Shown here piece by piece: positions 22,646 through 34,059 of a stretch of 64,000 nt of DNA. Below the pieces are notes generated by a model, which worked only from the letters and a program-made list of their open reading frames with translations, was not told the DNA's origin and searched no databases. The stretch comes from Pollenia angustigena (Eukaryota; Arthropoda; Insecta; Diptera; Polleniidae), in the NCBI GenBank assembly GCA_930367215.1, contig OV884059.1, positions 34,029,882-34,093,881 of the forward strand, given 5' to 3'. The stretch's first letter is position 1. Every line of letters starts with the position of its first letter. A program made the translations under genes and the position numbers.

Positions 22646-23358
22646 ACCCCGGGTCTCCACGTAGCAATATTTATTGCGGCAAACGTCAAATTTTATTGCT
22701 CCATAAAATTTGCGACGTATAGACCGCATATTGCCATGAGTGGCAATCCATTGCGCAATGATTGCTCTTCTTATTGCTTGAGCAATTATTGCTTAGCAAT
22801 CTGCTGTCAAATCAGTTGTAATTTATCTGACATTTCATTTCTCTGTACGGTTGGTTATTTATTAGTGTGTTTATTTATTAAAAAAGCAAGTGCAAAAATA
22901 CTTCAACAAAATGCAGAAAAAGATTTTATATATTATATTTTTAAATAAACGTCAATATCAACAAAAGCAAACGACGAATTTGTTTTTTTTTTTTGTATAT
23001 TTTTATTTGCTCAATAGAACAATACAAGTTTTAGGTTTTTTTCATACGCAAATAAACAAAAAAAGCAATACAAAACACAGCTACCACAATTACAATTAAT
23101 TATTTTATTAATTTAATTAATTAATTTAAAAAAGCAAATTTAACAATCACTTCAAAACACAACATAAAACATTTGTTATAAATACAGCCACAAAACTTTA
23201 TACAACTACTCGAGGTGAAAATTGCAAATTTATGGCAAAGCAATAACAAGTGTTCTCCAGCAATATAATCAGCAATCATTTCTCCATTGTTCTGGCATTG
23301 TTCTGCCGACGTTATTGCTTGTACTTAGCATTAAAAATTGCTACGTGGAGACCCAGCG
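22646..23358. mobile_element. Element with GGGTCTCCACGTAGCAAT ends
   Basis: The left end ACCCCGGGTCTCCACGTAGC continues AAT. The right end is ATTGCTACGTGGAGACCC (to about 23358). The inverted identity is at least 18 bp. The internal GGCAAACGTCAAATTTTATT is shared with the tandem unit at 18932-19203. CTGCCGACGTTATTGC near the right end also occurs in the 21350 family, so the two families are related. No transposase, and the duplication is not resolved. Confidence 0.7.
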
Positions 23359-23618
23359 TAAAAGCCGCTTTAGCAGTGTGGCATAAATTTCACAATAATA
23401 CAACAACAATAGGCAAAGCAATAACAGTCAGTTGTTTTTGAGACCACCATGTAAATAGATACACTTTTTTATGATATTTTTTGTACATATTTGGTAGCGC
23501 TATCACACTTTTCTCGTAATTAAACAAGACTTTTTAAATAACATTCAAAAAATCAATCTTTATTTATATACGATATAAGTTTATATGAAAATTAACTTAA
23601 TATAGATTTAAATAATAT

Positions 23619-23843
23619 CAAGGCGAATTTATTACAGGTGGTCTTAAAAGCCCTGCTGATATTAGCTAAAATCACTGTTGGATGTCAAAATTTTGTTTAT
23701 TCTCTTTTATTATCTTTGTTTCTGTTTTGTTTTATTTCTGTATTTGACATTGTACAATGATTTTACAAAAACAAATTGCTTGTGGTTTTTGTACGAGTTG
23801 TACTTGTTGTAGTACCGAGATTACCTGGGATGAATTCGCCTTG
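23619..23843. mobile_element. P-like MITE, CAAGGCGAATT family, copy 1
   Basis: The ends are CAAGGCGAATTTATTACAGG (continuing TGGTC) and the complement of CAAGGCGAATTCATCCCAGG. An 8-bp duplication with one mismatch flanks it: AATAATAT (23611-23618) and AATGATAT (23844-23851). The 8-bp duplication and the ACAGGTGGTC block echo P-element ends. 225 bp, non-coding. Confidence 0.75.
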
Positions 23844-24053
23844 AATGATATGTATCTTGAAAATTGGGCATTACTGAGCTACCTAAATAAGAGCGGAAGC
23901 GTTTTTTGTATGTCAAAACTTCCCATTTCCATACAATTTATACGAAACAAACCATTAGAATGCGAATTAGAAACCATCCGGCTGATAAATCTTATTTGAC
24001 AGATCGCTATGACGGTTTGTTTTATTGAAATTGTATTTAAATAAAATTTTCAT

Positions 24054-24572
24054 TATTTTTAATTAGGCTTAAGTTCATGAAATTTAATTTTTATTAAATT
24101 ATTTTTTGTGAAGAAAGGAATTTTACAACATGAAAATTAATTAAAATTGTTATTGATAATCTTTCATTCTTGACGTGGACTTCAAGAAAAATTCTTGACG
24201 AAAGTACGAAAAAACAGAAGTAAAGAAAAAACATGTAAAATCAATTAAAATGGATAATCATTCAGGAAAGCAAATTTCGATCTACCAAATGTTAAAAATA
24301 CAATATGGTTTAAGGATTGATGTTTGACTAGTGACGTCAGCAGTCGTCGATGGCTGCGAGTGTAAGACGGCAAATCCATCTGAGGAGGTCGAGTGGTTGC
24401 GATCGAAACATGTCATGGTAACCTGCCGGCCAGGGTTCGAGCCCGAGCCACGTCAAGAATGAAAGATTATCAATAACAATTTTAATTAATTTTCATGTTG
24501 TAAAATTCCTTTCTTCACAAAAAATAATTTAATAAAAATTAAATTTCATGAACTTAAGCCTAATTAAAAATA
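24054..24572. mobile_element. Foldback element with tRNA-like (Pol III) core
   Basis: Arms of about 120 bp (24054-24180 and 24447-24572) are almost perfect inverted repeats, starting ATTTTTAATTAGGCTTAAGT and running in to CATTCTTGACGTGG. The unique centre contains GATTGATGTTTGACTAGTGA and a perfect B-box consensus, GGTTCGAGCCC (24434-24444). The centre and right arm recur at about 37690-37925 without the left arm. A SINE carried within, or fused to, a foldback element is one reading. A palindromic duplication of a SINE tail is the other. Confidence 0.75.
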
Positions 24573-26809
24573 TTAAAAATTTGGATTAAAAACCATAAAT
24601 AGTTCAACAAAATAACCACAATACTAATTATTAAAATTTTCATGTTTAAAAAAACGCTTGCCGCTTTTGTTTAGGTTGTTCAGTTAGTGAAGAACAGAAT
24701 TTTGTAATTTAAGAAAATTGAAATTTAAGTTTTTTTAACTTGAAGGTATGAATATTAAATTAAAAAATATTTCCGAAAAATCTATTTTATTTTCGAAAAA
24801 ATCGCAGTATCGCCAAACGTAAATTTCCATCGCCAAAAATTACCACGTTTGACGAGAAATCGCCACATTTGACAGCCCTCCCACAAACAGTTAAAAAGCG
24901 GAAAACAATTTAATTTTTCCTTTTTATTTTCATGGCTGTGTCGTTTATTGTAAAGGCCGTATTCAAAAATATTTCAATTTATAAACTGAATTTTTATGGA
25001 ATTTCGACGGGCTTTACTCTTATAAAACATAAAAGTTTGTTATGAATGAGGTTTCTCGTTATTTTTGCCGATATGTCCTATAAGAATTAGGTATATTTCT
25101 TGTTTTGTTTTCTTGATCTTTAATTACTATTTAACTAGGTAGGTATGAAGTAATGCAACTTAAAATAAATTTTAATGTTTTTCTCAATTAACAAAAGGCA
25201 TTTTTTTAAATTTGGTTATATTTTTTCACATTTGGTTATTTTTTCAAAAATTTTGGTTGTAATAATTTTTGGATCGTGACAGCTCAGACCCCTACTAAAC
25301 TCCAGAGTAAATAATATAAAAAAAAACACCACAAAGTAATAATATAACCAAGAAAAAAAATTAAAAAATCAAATCATGTCTGTCGATCAAGCAAATAAAA
25401 CAGAAAACTGAAATAATGTTAAGTAAAGAAACAAACTTCAATGCTGTACTAGTCTCACATTAACAGTCGCCAAGTTACGATCTAAAACACAGTGCTGCGA
25501 TCGGACGAAAACGCACATGAAGTGATTACAATTGCCACATTCTTCTTCTTATTTTTATTATTGTATTGTGTTCAATTATGTTTTAGTCATTTTATTCACT
25601 AGTTGGGATATGAAATAGATCTGAGTTAACGAATAAGAAACAAAAAGTGAGGAATAACAAAAATCTTGAAACCAAGAGAAGAAACCAAAAGTAAAGAAAA
25701 ACACGTTTAAAAAAACGACGAGAACAACAAAAAATAAATAAGAAATAGACAGACAGACATGCATAAATATACAAAGACTTGGATTTGTGTGAATGTGTTC
25801 TTATTAATGTGCATATAGAACGAAGCAAATTCAGGCAAAATAAAATTAAAAAAAAAAAAACTGTTGAAAAACAACATACAAACAAAAAAAGTAATAAAAA
25901 TAAAGCAACCAAGTTTTTTTTAATTTTTTTTAAGATTCAAAATAACAATCAGCAAAACAAAAATACAAGTATTTTTTTATATGTGTAAAAACATTTTTAT
26001 GAGACTTTAATCTTTTCTCGCTGTTGATTCCTTTTTCTTTGCTTCTGCTGCTTTGTCGTCTGTTTCTTCGTTTTTATAATTAAAAAAAAAATAATAAAAA
26101 ACATCGAATCGACTTCGCTTCGTCAGAATAACTGCTGGCCCCTCTTCTTTAATTGTATGTGCTTTTTAAATTTAAATGTAAGTCTTCCAATAAATACAAA
26201 ATAGTTATTGCCGATCATTGTGGTATCGACTGGAGAAGTTTCGTTTATTACTTGTGCTGAAACTAAATAAAAAAAAATAAGAAAACGCGTAATTTGGTGA
26301 ACATCGAACATTTGGTTTATAAAATAAAAAACACAAGTTGATTGAACATTTTGTAATGTCCACAAATCAATGGGAAACTAATTTGAAGAATATAAAAAAT
26401 TGCATCAATTATCATCTTGACTTACTTCTCCATTACCTCCAAATCAATAAATGAATAAATAATAACAATAAACGCAAATAAAAAAATATTAACAATTGAG
26501 GGTAATAAATAGTTTTTAAAGAAACACACAATCAATAACGTACATATGTACATACATAAATGATGAATGGATACATGTAATTAATTTTCTATTTGAACAA
26601 ATATTACAAACTAAACAACTAATAAATTATTACAACAAGAAATACGCAAACAAATATATGTACATACCTAAATCAACAAGTGCCAAGTGTGTTAAAAATA
26701 ACAACAAAATATTCAACTAGTTACAATAAAAGGATTCTATATATTCAAAATACCCTGTTAAACGTTTCTTTTTTTTAATAAAACACATAACAAAGAAATA
26801 ATTGAAACA
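24573..26809. other. Repeat-poor interval upstream of the candidate exon
   Basis: No inverted-repeat pair or transposon relic was recognised except a possible terminus, GGCCGTATTCAAAAAT, near 24956. 25300-26130 is A-rich with long AAAAC/AAATA phrases and contains GTGCTGCGATCGGACGAAAA (about 25493) and a CTTTGCTTCTGCTGCTTTGT block (about 26039), as might be found in a fly promoter or 5' UTR. That interpretation is inference. Unpaired open frames here are low-complexity. Confidence 0.35.
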
Positions 26810-26899
26810 ATGTCTGCAGCAATTGTGCAAAATAACACCACCGCCACTAAAAATTCATCCAGAACCATGTATTTTGAATGCGGTGACATTTTTACAACG
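26810..26899 (+). CDS. Candidate first coding exon of a host gene (30 codons)
   Basis: ATG in a fly-like context (TTGAAACAATG), then 30 codons beginning MSAAIVQNNTTATKNSSRTM and ending YFECGDIFTT, followed directly by a consensus splice donor (ACG|GTAAGT, donor at 26900). The codons (GCA, GTG, ACC, GCC) are GC-richer than the surroundings, and the interval is the least repetitive in the window. I do not recognise the protein. No second exon was found in the window, so the following intron would be long. The short length makes chance possible. The exon would end in phase 0. Confidence 0.5.
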
Positions 26900-28323
26900 G
26901 TAAGTTTGCTACGCCTCATTAAAATTGGGTTCTTTTCTTTTTTGCTATTCGCCAATTGTATTGGTACATAGTCTCAAGGGCAAAAAGGACATTAAGTGTT
27001 AACTTAGAAAAAGTAATACCTATTAACGGTATTATTTACATAAATATATGTACATGTGCATGCACATGCAAATAGTTATGATTGGCTTTATACTGTAAAT
27101 AATTTAACTGTGCGAGGAACTTTCAAAGCATGGTAAAATTTTTTACCATAAACTTATCATTTTAAAAAGATTTTTGCTCCTCCCGTAAAGTTTTAAAAAT
27201 ATTAGTCCCATTTTCGTTTGAGGTAACGATATGTAAACGTAACATAGATAGTAGGTTTGCATCTATTTTTATTTATCCATACCCATTCAAACAGTTGTAA
27301 AAGTTTCACGTGTTGTACTATTATTTATTTTACAAACTGCGCAATTAGAAAAAAAATTGATGGATAAAAATAAGGCCCTTACTAACCTAAAATTCAAATT
27401 GAATTTTATTGATAGATGTATTGCATCAACACAGATCTGGAATCTTTCTATCTACAAAAGATTAGTATATGATAAACGCTAAAAGACTTAACTTACAGTT
27501 TGAATAGCATAGAACATTGTCAAAACAACTGTTTATTAAATCACCATCGCAAAAGGTTTAGCGACTTCTAATTGCAAAAGTGAGTTCAGGGACTATAATA
27601 GTTTTAAGAAACTACAAATCACAAGAAATACCCAAAAGTTCCAAAACGCCATAAAATAAATCTGGGCGTTTAACAATCTGTCAATCTTAGATAGGGCCTT
27701 TTGCGCTTTAGGTAACGATTTATTAAAAACAGAAAATCTGATGTATTATATGGCGATAGAGAGGTTTTGGAATACCTTTTAAATTCTAAATCGTATCAAG
27801 GAAAGGAGAAGATAGGATAAATAAAGTTTTTATTTGTAAGACTTTTAACCTGGAAACAACATACTACCGCAAATGTTTAAAGAAATAAATAAAACAGAAA
27901 CAAATTAACATACATACATACATATTTATGTACCCAAAAGTCAACGGGGTAATTCTGTATATGCATATTTAAAACTACGTTTTTATCGAAATTACTAGCT
28001 TTTACTCGTGACTTTGTTCACGTGAAAATTAGAGGTTTATAGTGAACCAAAATTAAACATTTTTTTTATTAAATAGAAACTGGGAATTATTTCCTTCCGA
28101 AGGTTACTTTATATTATATTCAACATTTTATCATTTTTCGAATTTCTGAAAAATTGAAGGAATAGAACTATTACAAAAAAGCTTTATAAAATACATATGT
28201 AACTGAAATTTAGCTTATAGAATAAATTCGAAAAATGAAAAAACATTTTTTTTATTGTTTTTTTTTTGCCTTAAAAAACAATTCTAAAAAATTTTTCTTC
28301 TAAATCACAAAACAGAACACATA
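26900..28323 (+). other. Unassigned sequence, possible intron
   Basis: Begins with GTAAGTTTGC and is AT-rich. No repeat pair, transposon relic or open frame of note. If the upstream exon is real, this is the start of its intron. Confidence 0.35.
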
Positions 28324-28721
28324 CATATCGCTCATTTGCTGCAAGACCGGCATAACTCAAAAAATGAAATTTTGGAGTTAGAGATGCAGAATTGTTCGCT
28401 TTGTTTTTCTTTATAATCACCCTTATTGTGTTTGGCGTTTTTAAAATACGCCTACGACTGTTTGGTAATAGATCAAAGGAAATAAGTTCACGATCTCTTT
28501 AATCTATTACCAAACAGTCGTAGGCGTATTTTAAATACGCCAAACACAATAAGGGCGATTGTGTATTAAATTCAGCTTTATATCCTTTATACTTTCCCAG
28601 TTTGAAGAGAATGTTCTTTCTTTTCTTCTAAGTAGTTAGAGCAAACCAAAAACTTGAAATACGTTTATCTCGAAATGGATTTTTTTGAGTTATGCCGGTC
28701 TTGCAGCAAATGAGCGATATG
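28324..28721. mobile_element. Inverted-repeat element, 40-bp ends, TA flanks, interrupted
   Basis: The ends CATATCGCTCATTTGCTGCA continue AGACCGGCATAACTCAAAAAA and are perfectly complementary at 28682-28721. TA flanks both sides. Its centre holds a second, hairpin MITE (28418-28557). Possibly Tc1/mariner-type because of the TA, but the evidence is weak for class. Confidence 0.75.
28418..28557. mobile_element. Hairpin MITE, CACCCTTATTGTG family, copy 1
   Basis: An almost complete 140-bp palindrome. Arms run CACCCTTATTGTGTTTGGCG inward through TACGCCTACGAC and TTTGGTAATAGAT, with a loop of roughly 25 bp. The flanks are AAT/ATT. The near-identical copy 29158-29297 has a clear ATT duplication. 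RNA across it would fold into a long hairpin. Confidence 0.85.
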
Positions 28722-29157
28722 TAGATCTTTTTATCATACATATGGGCAAATCCTGCGTGACGAACGCTACATTCGCACGCGTTTTCTGATTGAAATATAC
28801 ACATTTTTTGGTCTTTCAAAAAAGATAGATAACATTAATATGTACTTACGAATGGCATATATCATAATTTCTAAGCAAGTATTTGTTGCGAAATAATTGA
28901 TCACAAAGTTTTGTGACGCACGCTACAAAAAGTGGAAGTAACTTCAAAGGTTGAAGTGCGTTTTCCTAATTTTTAGCGAATTTTGCATGATAAGGTATAC
29001 AAAATCTGATTCCTAAATAAAAGATGAGTATAAGAGAATTCTGAACGCACTTATTTTCAGCCAAAAAATGTTGTGATTTTTTGACAAAAGCCGTGAACCC
29101 TTTGGGACGCACACTACGTAACGCACGCTACAGTTTTTCCAGTAGTATTTTATTATT

Positions 29158-29297
29158 CACCCTTATTGTGTTTGGCGTATTTAAAATACGCCTACGACAG
29201 TTTGGTAATAGATTAAAGGAAAAAAGTTCACGTTCTCTTTAATCTATTACCAAACAGTCGTAGGCGTATTTTAAATACGCCAAACACAATAAGGGTG
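29158..29297. mobile_element. Hairpin MITE, CACCCTTATTGTG family, copy 2
   Basis: Same orientation and length as copy 1, with only a few differences. ATT occurs at 29155-29157 and 29298-29300. The intervening 28722-29157 carries recurring ACGCACGCTAC phrases (about 28918, 29120) and no gene. Confidence 0.85.
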
Positions 29298-29845
29298 ATT
29301 ATATTTTATTTATTTTAACGAAACAAATTATATTTTTATAAATTGCATTTCTTAAACTAATTTCTTAACTAATGAATGTCAATTTTTTTTTTTGAACGAA
29401 ATTTGTATTTTGATAAGTCTGCTCTAAGTGCTATTTTAAGCACAAAAATCACCTAAAATAATGCTAAATTCACGTATTTTATTAAAAAATCAGCAGTGGG
29501 GTAGGATTTGGTAAAAATTATTGTATTGATTGTCATTGAAATACATATTTTTTAATATAAAAATGAAATTAAACTTCTAGTCTTATATTCCGTTAAAAAA
29601 AAATTCATTAGAAAAATTTTTGGTTGGTGGACTGTTTCTGGGATTTGCCCACAGTAAATATGAGGATAATTTTTTTGTCGTTGGATTTTAATCATCTTAT
29701 CCTCCACCAATTTTAATACAGGATATATAGTTTTAAAGGTATTTTTGTGATGATATGCACAATATTAATAATATTTCTTTGTTCTTTTGCTTGCAAACAC
29801 ACGTACACACTAAGGACTTGCATTGTTACAACTAATAGTTACAGA
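29298..29845. other. Unassigned AT-rich spacer
   Basis: No gene, repeat pair or known element was recognised. Confidence 0.35.
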
Positions 29846-29985
29846 TTGTTGTTGTTGTTGTTGTTTTAGCAGCGCGATGTGGGTTTGCGGAGCTGCTGAG
29901 GGGTCAATACTTGGTCGAAGCCCAGAGGGCTTAGAGTCGTTCCGGTACGTAGAACCGATTGTCGTGGGAACGTAGCAGTTTGTTT
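29846..29985. repeat. GTT-microsatellite-tailed dispersed repeat
   Basis: Six GTT units (from about 29847) are followed by TTTAGCAGCGCGATGTGGGT, then GGGGTCAATACTTGGTCGAA and CGTTCCGGTACGTAGAACCG. This arrangement, a GTT run fused to a GC-rich 100-bp block, is a common dispersed sequence in flies. It may be the antisense 3' end of a LINE or a SINE. The LINE relic at 57 kb has a similar GTT run at its 3' side. Confidence 0.5.
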
Positions 29986-30029
29986 TTTCATTGGTTTAAG
30001 TAGCTATTGGTGCTGTATATTGTTTGTAA

Positions 30030-30920
30030 TCAATACACAGCATCCGACAAAATGTGGGCGGGATTGGAGAAGTATGCGTGGTACCTCCCATAAGAAAATA
30101 TCAAAAATTTTATAAAAACCTGAATTTTTGAGCTTTCAAATGACCTATGGATACGCCGGAGATCGGAAATCTTTAGTAGAAAATATTTTCTGAAAAACTC
30201 GGAAAAATCGGTTCTGATACGAAAAAAAATTTAGGTTGCCAATACACACCATCCTACAAAATGTGGGCGGGATTTTAGAAGTGGGCGTGGTACCTCCCGT
30301 ACAAAAAAAATTAAAAATTGTATTAAAACCTAAATTTTAGGGCTGCCATACGTCCTATGGATATGACTTATATACCAAAATATCGGAAATTTTTATGAGT
30401 TATAACCGAAATACTGGGGTCTAATCACCGCATACGATATCGAGCAAAATTGATCGAAATTATTTATTTTGGTTTCTTGAAATTCGATATCGAATGAAAT
30501 GTATTGAATTGTAAATAATAGCATTCGACATCGAGTAACTCGACATTACATTTATCGAGTTTTCATTCGATACGCCAGTGTATATCGTATGCAAAAAAAT
30601 TCAATAGTTTATTCGATACGATAGTATCGAATGCGGTGATTAGACCCCTGAATTCCAAAAAATTACCCTTTTTATACCCTTTACCGAAGGTAAAAAAGGA
30701 ATATATAACTGTAATTTCTACAATATTGATCCTACACCCTATAAAGTATATATATATTCTGGGCCCTTATGAAAACCGAAGTTCAAAACCGGTTGTCTCC
30801 TTTTTTAAAAAATATTTACCAGTTTTATTTAGTTTTTGTCTAGTTGCTCTGTATTCTGCTCGCACAATGGTGAAGGGTATATAAGATTCGGCACAGCCGA
30901 ATATAACACTCTTACTTTTT
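30030..30920 (+). repeat. Repeat A fragments (copy 3)
   Basis: 30040-30400 carries two modules of the repeat A interior (CATCCGACAAAATGTGGGCG; CATCCTACAAAATGTGGGCG). 30672-30920 is a short copy with head (TATACCCTTTACCGAAGG), the CCCTATAAAGTATATATATA block and tail (GTGAAGGGTATATAAGATTC). A MITE (30417-30647) separates them. Confidence 0.7.
30417..30647. mobile_element. MITE with GGGTCTAATCACCGCAT ends, CTG duplication
   Basis: The ends GGGTCTAATCACCGCAT and ATGCGGTGATTAGACCC are perfect and flanked by CTG (30414-30416, 30648-30650). The interior has ATCGATAT and TATCGA motifs on both arms. The host repeat A continues on both sides (AAATACTG). Confidence 0.85.
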
Positions 30921-31608
30921 TTTTTTATAATTGAGTTTGTCTTTCACGGAAACAATTGGGTAGGGCAGCGATTTTATTTTTACGGATTTCGAGGAAAATG
31001 TTTTTTTTTTGTACAAAATTTATCAATGGGATAAAGTTCATACATATAAGCTAATGCTATTTTAAATACTTAACTATATTTGAACAAGTTAAATGCATAA
31101 ACACGTTTAATGCTTATAACTAGTGCGCATAGATAAATATAAGCGATATATAATATTTAAATTGCTTCAGAGATGTTTCCAGTACAAAATACAAAACCTG
31201 CAAGTATGGTTATTTATTGTTTTTATAGGAAGTCAAACTAATCTCGATAATAAATAAATATTTATTCCTTTCTTTTATTTATTTTTTTTTTTTTTTTCAA
31301 AAATACCTGTAATAAGATCATTTGTAATTTAAGATACAAGTTTGTTTTCATAATTCAACCTGAGATTTTCCTGGTTTAAAGTAATTTCCACATGGTGAGT
31401 TTACTCAAGCATATCATAAATAACACTAAGTGGTGCCAAAAATATACGCGGTAGTATTGACTATTTTATACCCTTCATCTTAACATGCAAAGTCGAAAAA
31501 TTTTTGATTTTCAAAATTGTTAAAAAAAGACTTCAATGTTGCCTGTTTCCTTATACATACATATCTACTGTTACGTTACTGTCTTTTCTCAAGCCCAAGC
31601 ATCTAGAT
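30921..31608. other. Unassigned AT-rich spacer
   Basis: Poly-T and AT-rich sequence with no gene or clear element. Confidence 0.35.
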
Positions 31609-32229
31609 TAGGGCTTCCAATCGGGATTGGTTTTTTTGAATCCCCAAAATCGGGATCCCGGGATTTTCGGGATATTTTGAATCCCGGGATTCACGGGATT
31701 TTTGAAAAATTTTCGGGATTTATTTGTTTTATACCAAATATAAATACTCTTTAAAACTGTATGAAAAAAAAACTCAATTTTCCAGTAAATACTCATACTT
31801 CATGAACATATTATTATTTATTTGTAAAAAATATAATAAAACAAACTTAAAGTAATAAATGTAATAAAAACGTAACAAAAAAACATACAAATCTTATTTT
31901 TTTATCAATATTTGATTATTGATATAAAAATCACACCATTTCGAAATGTATTTAAAAAAATTGTGTGCAGGAAAATATTTGGACAATTTTAAAATACAAT
32001 TGCACAATTTCAACAAAAAAAAAAAAAAAAAAAAAAAAATTGGAAAATTTAATAAAAATCCTTTCAACTTATTTAATCGATATATTTAAAACAAAACTTT
32101 TTGTTATTAATAAACTGTACACATTGTAATTATTGTTTTCTCAAATCAAAGGTAGCATAGTTTTTGTTTTTCAAAAACTTTTTTTTGTCAACAAATACAC
32201 CAACAAATAAATATTTATACAAATTAATA

Positions 32230-33865
32230 GCTGGCCCGGCAAACGTTGTTTTGCCATATAACTTATTTCTTTCAGATTTTACAGTGTCTGCATGCCAAAT
32301 TTTAAGAAAACCGGTTGATAAGTTAAGAAGATAATAAAAATTATAGGCTTAGTTCTTTTCAGATGTTACACTATTTGCCCGCCAAATTTCAAGAAAATCA
32401 GTTGATTAGTTAACAAGAAATAGGGAGGGGGAGATTTTACTTCTCTTGCCCTATTTCATGCCCTTTTTATTTCAGATGTTACAGTGTCTGCATGCCAAAT
32501 TTTAAGAAAACCGGTTGATTAGCTAAGAAGATATAGGGAGGGGAACTTTTACCTCTCCTGCTTTACGCCCTAAATAATAAAAACTATAGGCTATAGTACT
32601 TTCCAGCTGTAACACTATTTGGCTGCGAAATTTCAGGAAGATATTGGGAGGGGGAGATTTTACCCTTCTTGCCCTATTTCACATCCTATTCCCTATTTTA
32701 TTTCAGATGTTATAGTGTCTGCATGCCAAATTTAAAGAACCCCGGTTGATTAGCTTATAAGATTGGGGAGGGGGAGTTTTTACCTTATTGCCCCATTTCA
32801 CGCCCTTAAGCCTAGTACTCTGTTCAAATTTGTGAAAAATGTTGTGCAACATTAATTATTTCACACGAAAATTTTGACATGTATCAATGTTACCTATCAT
32901 GCGAGTTTGTACAATTTGACGGGTTTTTCCTGCAAAGTATGCGACATTGTTTTGCCTATGTAAACAAACCCCACATGTATTTTACTAAAAATAATTTTTT
33001 TTTATAAAAAATTTAATAAAAAAGAAATTAAATATGGATAGGAAACTGTTACCGGTTTTGTAATTTAAATTTTTTATTTCGTATTTAATAATCAGTACAT
33101 AATTTTTTGCTTTTGCTTAAAATTCCACGCGAAATAAGAACAGCTTACATTATTTCGCAGTTGTAAAAAAATGTTGCCAGAAACATTTTGGAACATTTTC
33201 ACAAAATGAACAGAGTACACCTCTATCAACATTATTTCATAGATATTCCGCACAAGTTTTATTCATATGCGTTTTGACAGCATTTCACGTGAAATGTTGA
33301 ACAGAGTACCAGGCTTAAATAATAAAAATTTAGGCTATTGTTCTTTCCAGATGTTACACTATTTTCCTACCAAATTTCAAGAAAATCGGTTGATTTGTTA
33401 CGCAGATATAGGGAGGGGGAGCTTTTACTCCTCTTGCCCTATTTCACGCCCTATTCCCTATTTTCTTTCAGATGTTATAGTGCCTGTATGCCAAATTTTA
33501 AGAAAATAGGTTAATTAGCAAAAAAGATATAGGGAGGGGGAGCTTATGCCCTATTTTGCGCCCTCTAGCGATATAAAATATACTCTACGACCTTTTTTCA
33601 TACCTAACAAAACCACATACAATTTCATAAAAATCAGTCAAGCAGTTTCGAAGGAGTTCAAAATGGAGGGCATTTTGTTGATATTTGTATGGGAAAAATC
33701 TAAATGCCATATCTCCGGAACCACTGGGCCGATTTCATGCAAACTTTACATAAACCATCTACAGACTATCCCCAACGTTTTTGTTGAAATCGGTCTACCC
33801 GTTTTCGCAGTTAGTGGTGACATCAAAGTGTACACTTCTTTTTATATATACATATATATATAGAT
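32230..33865 (+). repeat. Dispersed repeat B, copy 1, with internal tandem modules
   Basis: It starts AGCTGGCCCGGCAAACGTTG and ends in a TATATATACATATATATATAG run. The module TTCAGATGTTACAGTGTCTG, GCCAAATTTTAAGAAAACCG, GATATAGGGAGGGGGAG is repeated imperfectly at about 32270, 32358, 32470, 32600, 32700, 33345 and 33467. The start AGCTGRCCCGRCA and the AT-rich microsatellite end recur in 59570-60960. Family class unknown to me. Confidence 0.65.
32810..33314. mobile_element. MITE with GCCTAGTACTCTGTTCA ends, TTAA flanks
   Basis: GCCTAGTACTCTGTTCA and TGAACAGAGTACCAGGC are inverted with one mismatch and flanked by TTAA (32806-32809, 33315-33318). The repeat B module elsewhere reads CGCCCTAAATAATAAAAA, so the insertion point is visible. 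TTAA suggests a piggyBac-type target, though a 3-bp TTA reading is possible. Confidence 0.8.
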
Positions 33866-34059
33866 GGATTAAAAAAAATGTAAAAATAATACAAAATATA
33901 AAAAAAAATCGGGATCCCGAAAATCCCGGGATTAAAAATCAGAAATCACCAGATTCGGGATTCACCTAATCCCGAAAATCCCGGGATTTCTGGGATCGGG
34001 ATTTCCCGATTGGAAGCCTTCTGCTATACTTTTAAAACTTAACGTCTGTTATGTTATTT

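Larger units (their letters stand above)
31609..34023. mobile_element. hAT-like element with GGGATCCC subterminal repeats
   Basis: The terminal blocks TAGGGCTTCCAATCGGGATT and GATTTCCCGATTGGAAGCCT are inverted. Both subterminal regions are dense in ATCCCGGGATT and TTCGGGATT motifs. Clustered subterminal motifs and a TAGGG-type start fit hAT, but no clean 8-bp duplication is visible, so the class is tentative. It contains repeat B (32230-33865), which in turn holds a TTAA-flanked MITE. Confidence 0.6.

Noticed and set aside
26123..26365. Possible minus-strand exon after TTTATTTAG (reading INETSPVDTTMIGNN)
   Set aside because: An acceptor-like pyrimidine tract is present, but the peptide is unrecognised and there is no supporting partner exon.
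28418..29297. CRISPR-like repeats (two 140-bp repeats with a spacer)
   Set aside because: They are palindromic MITEs with ATT duplications in a eukaryotic genome.
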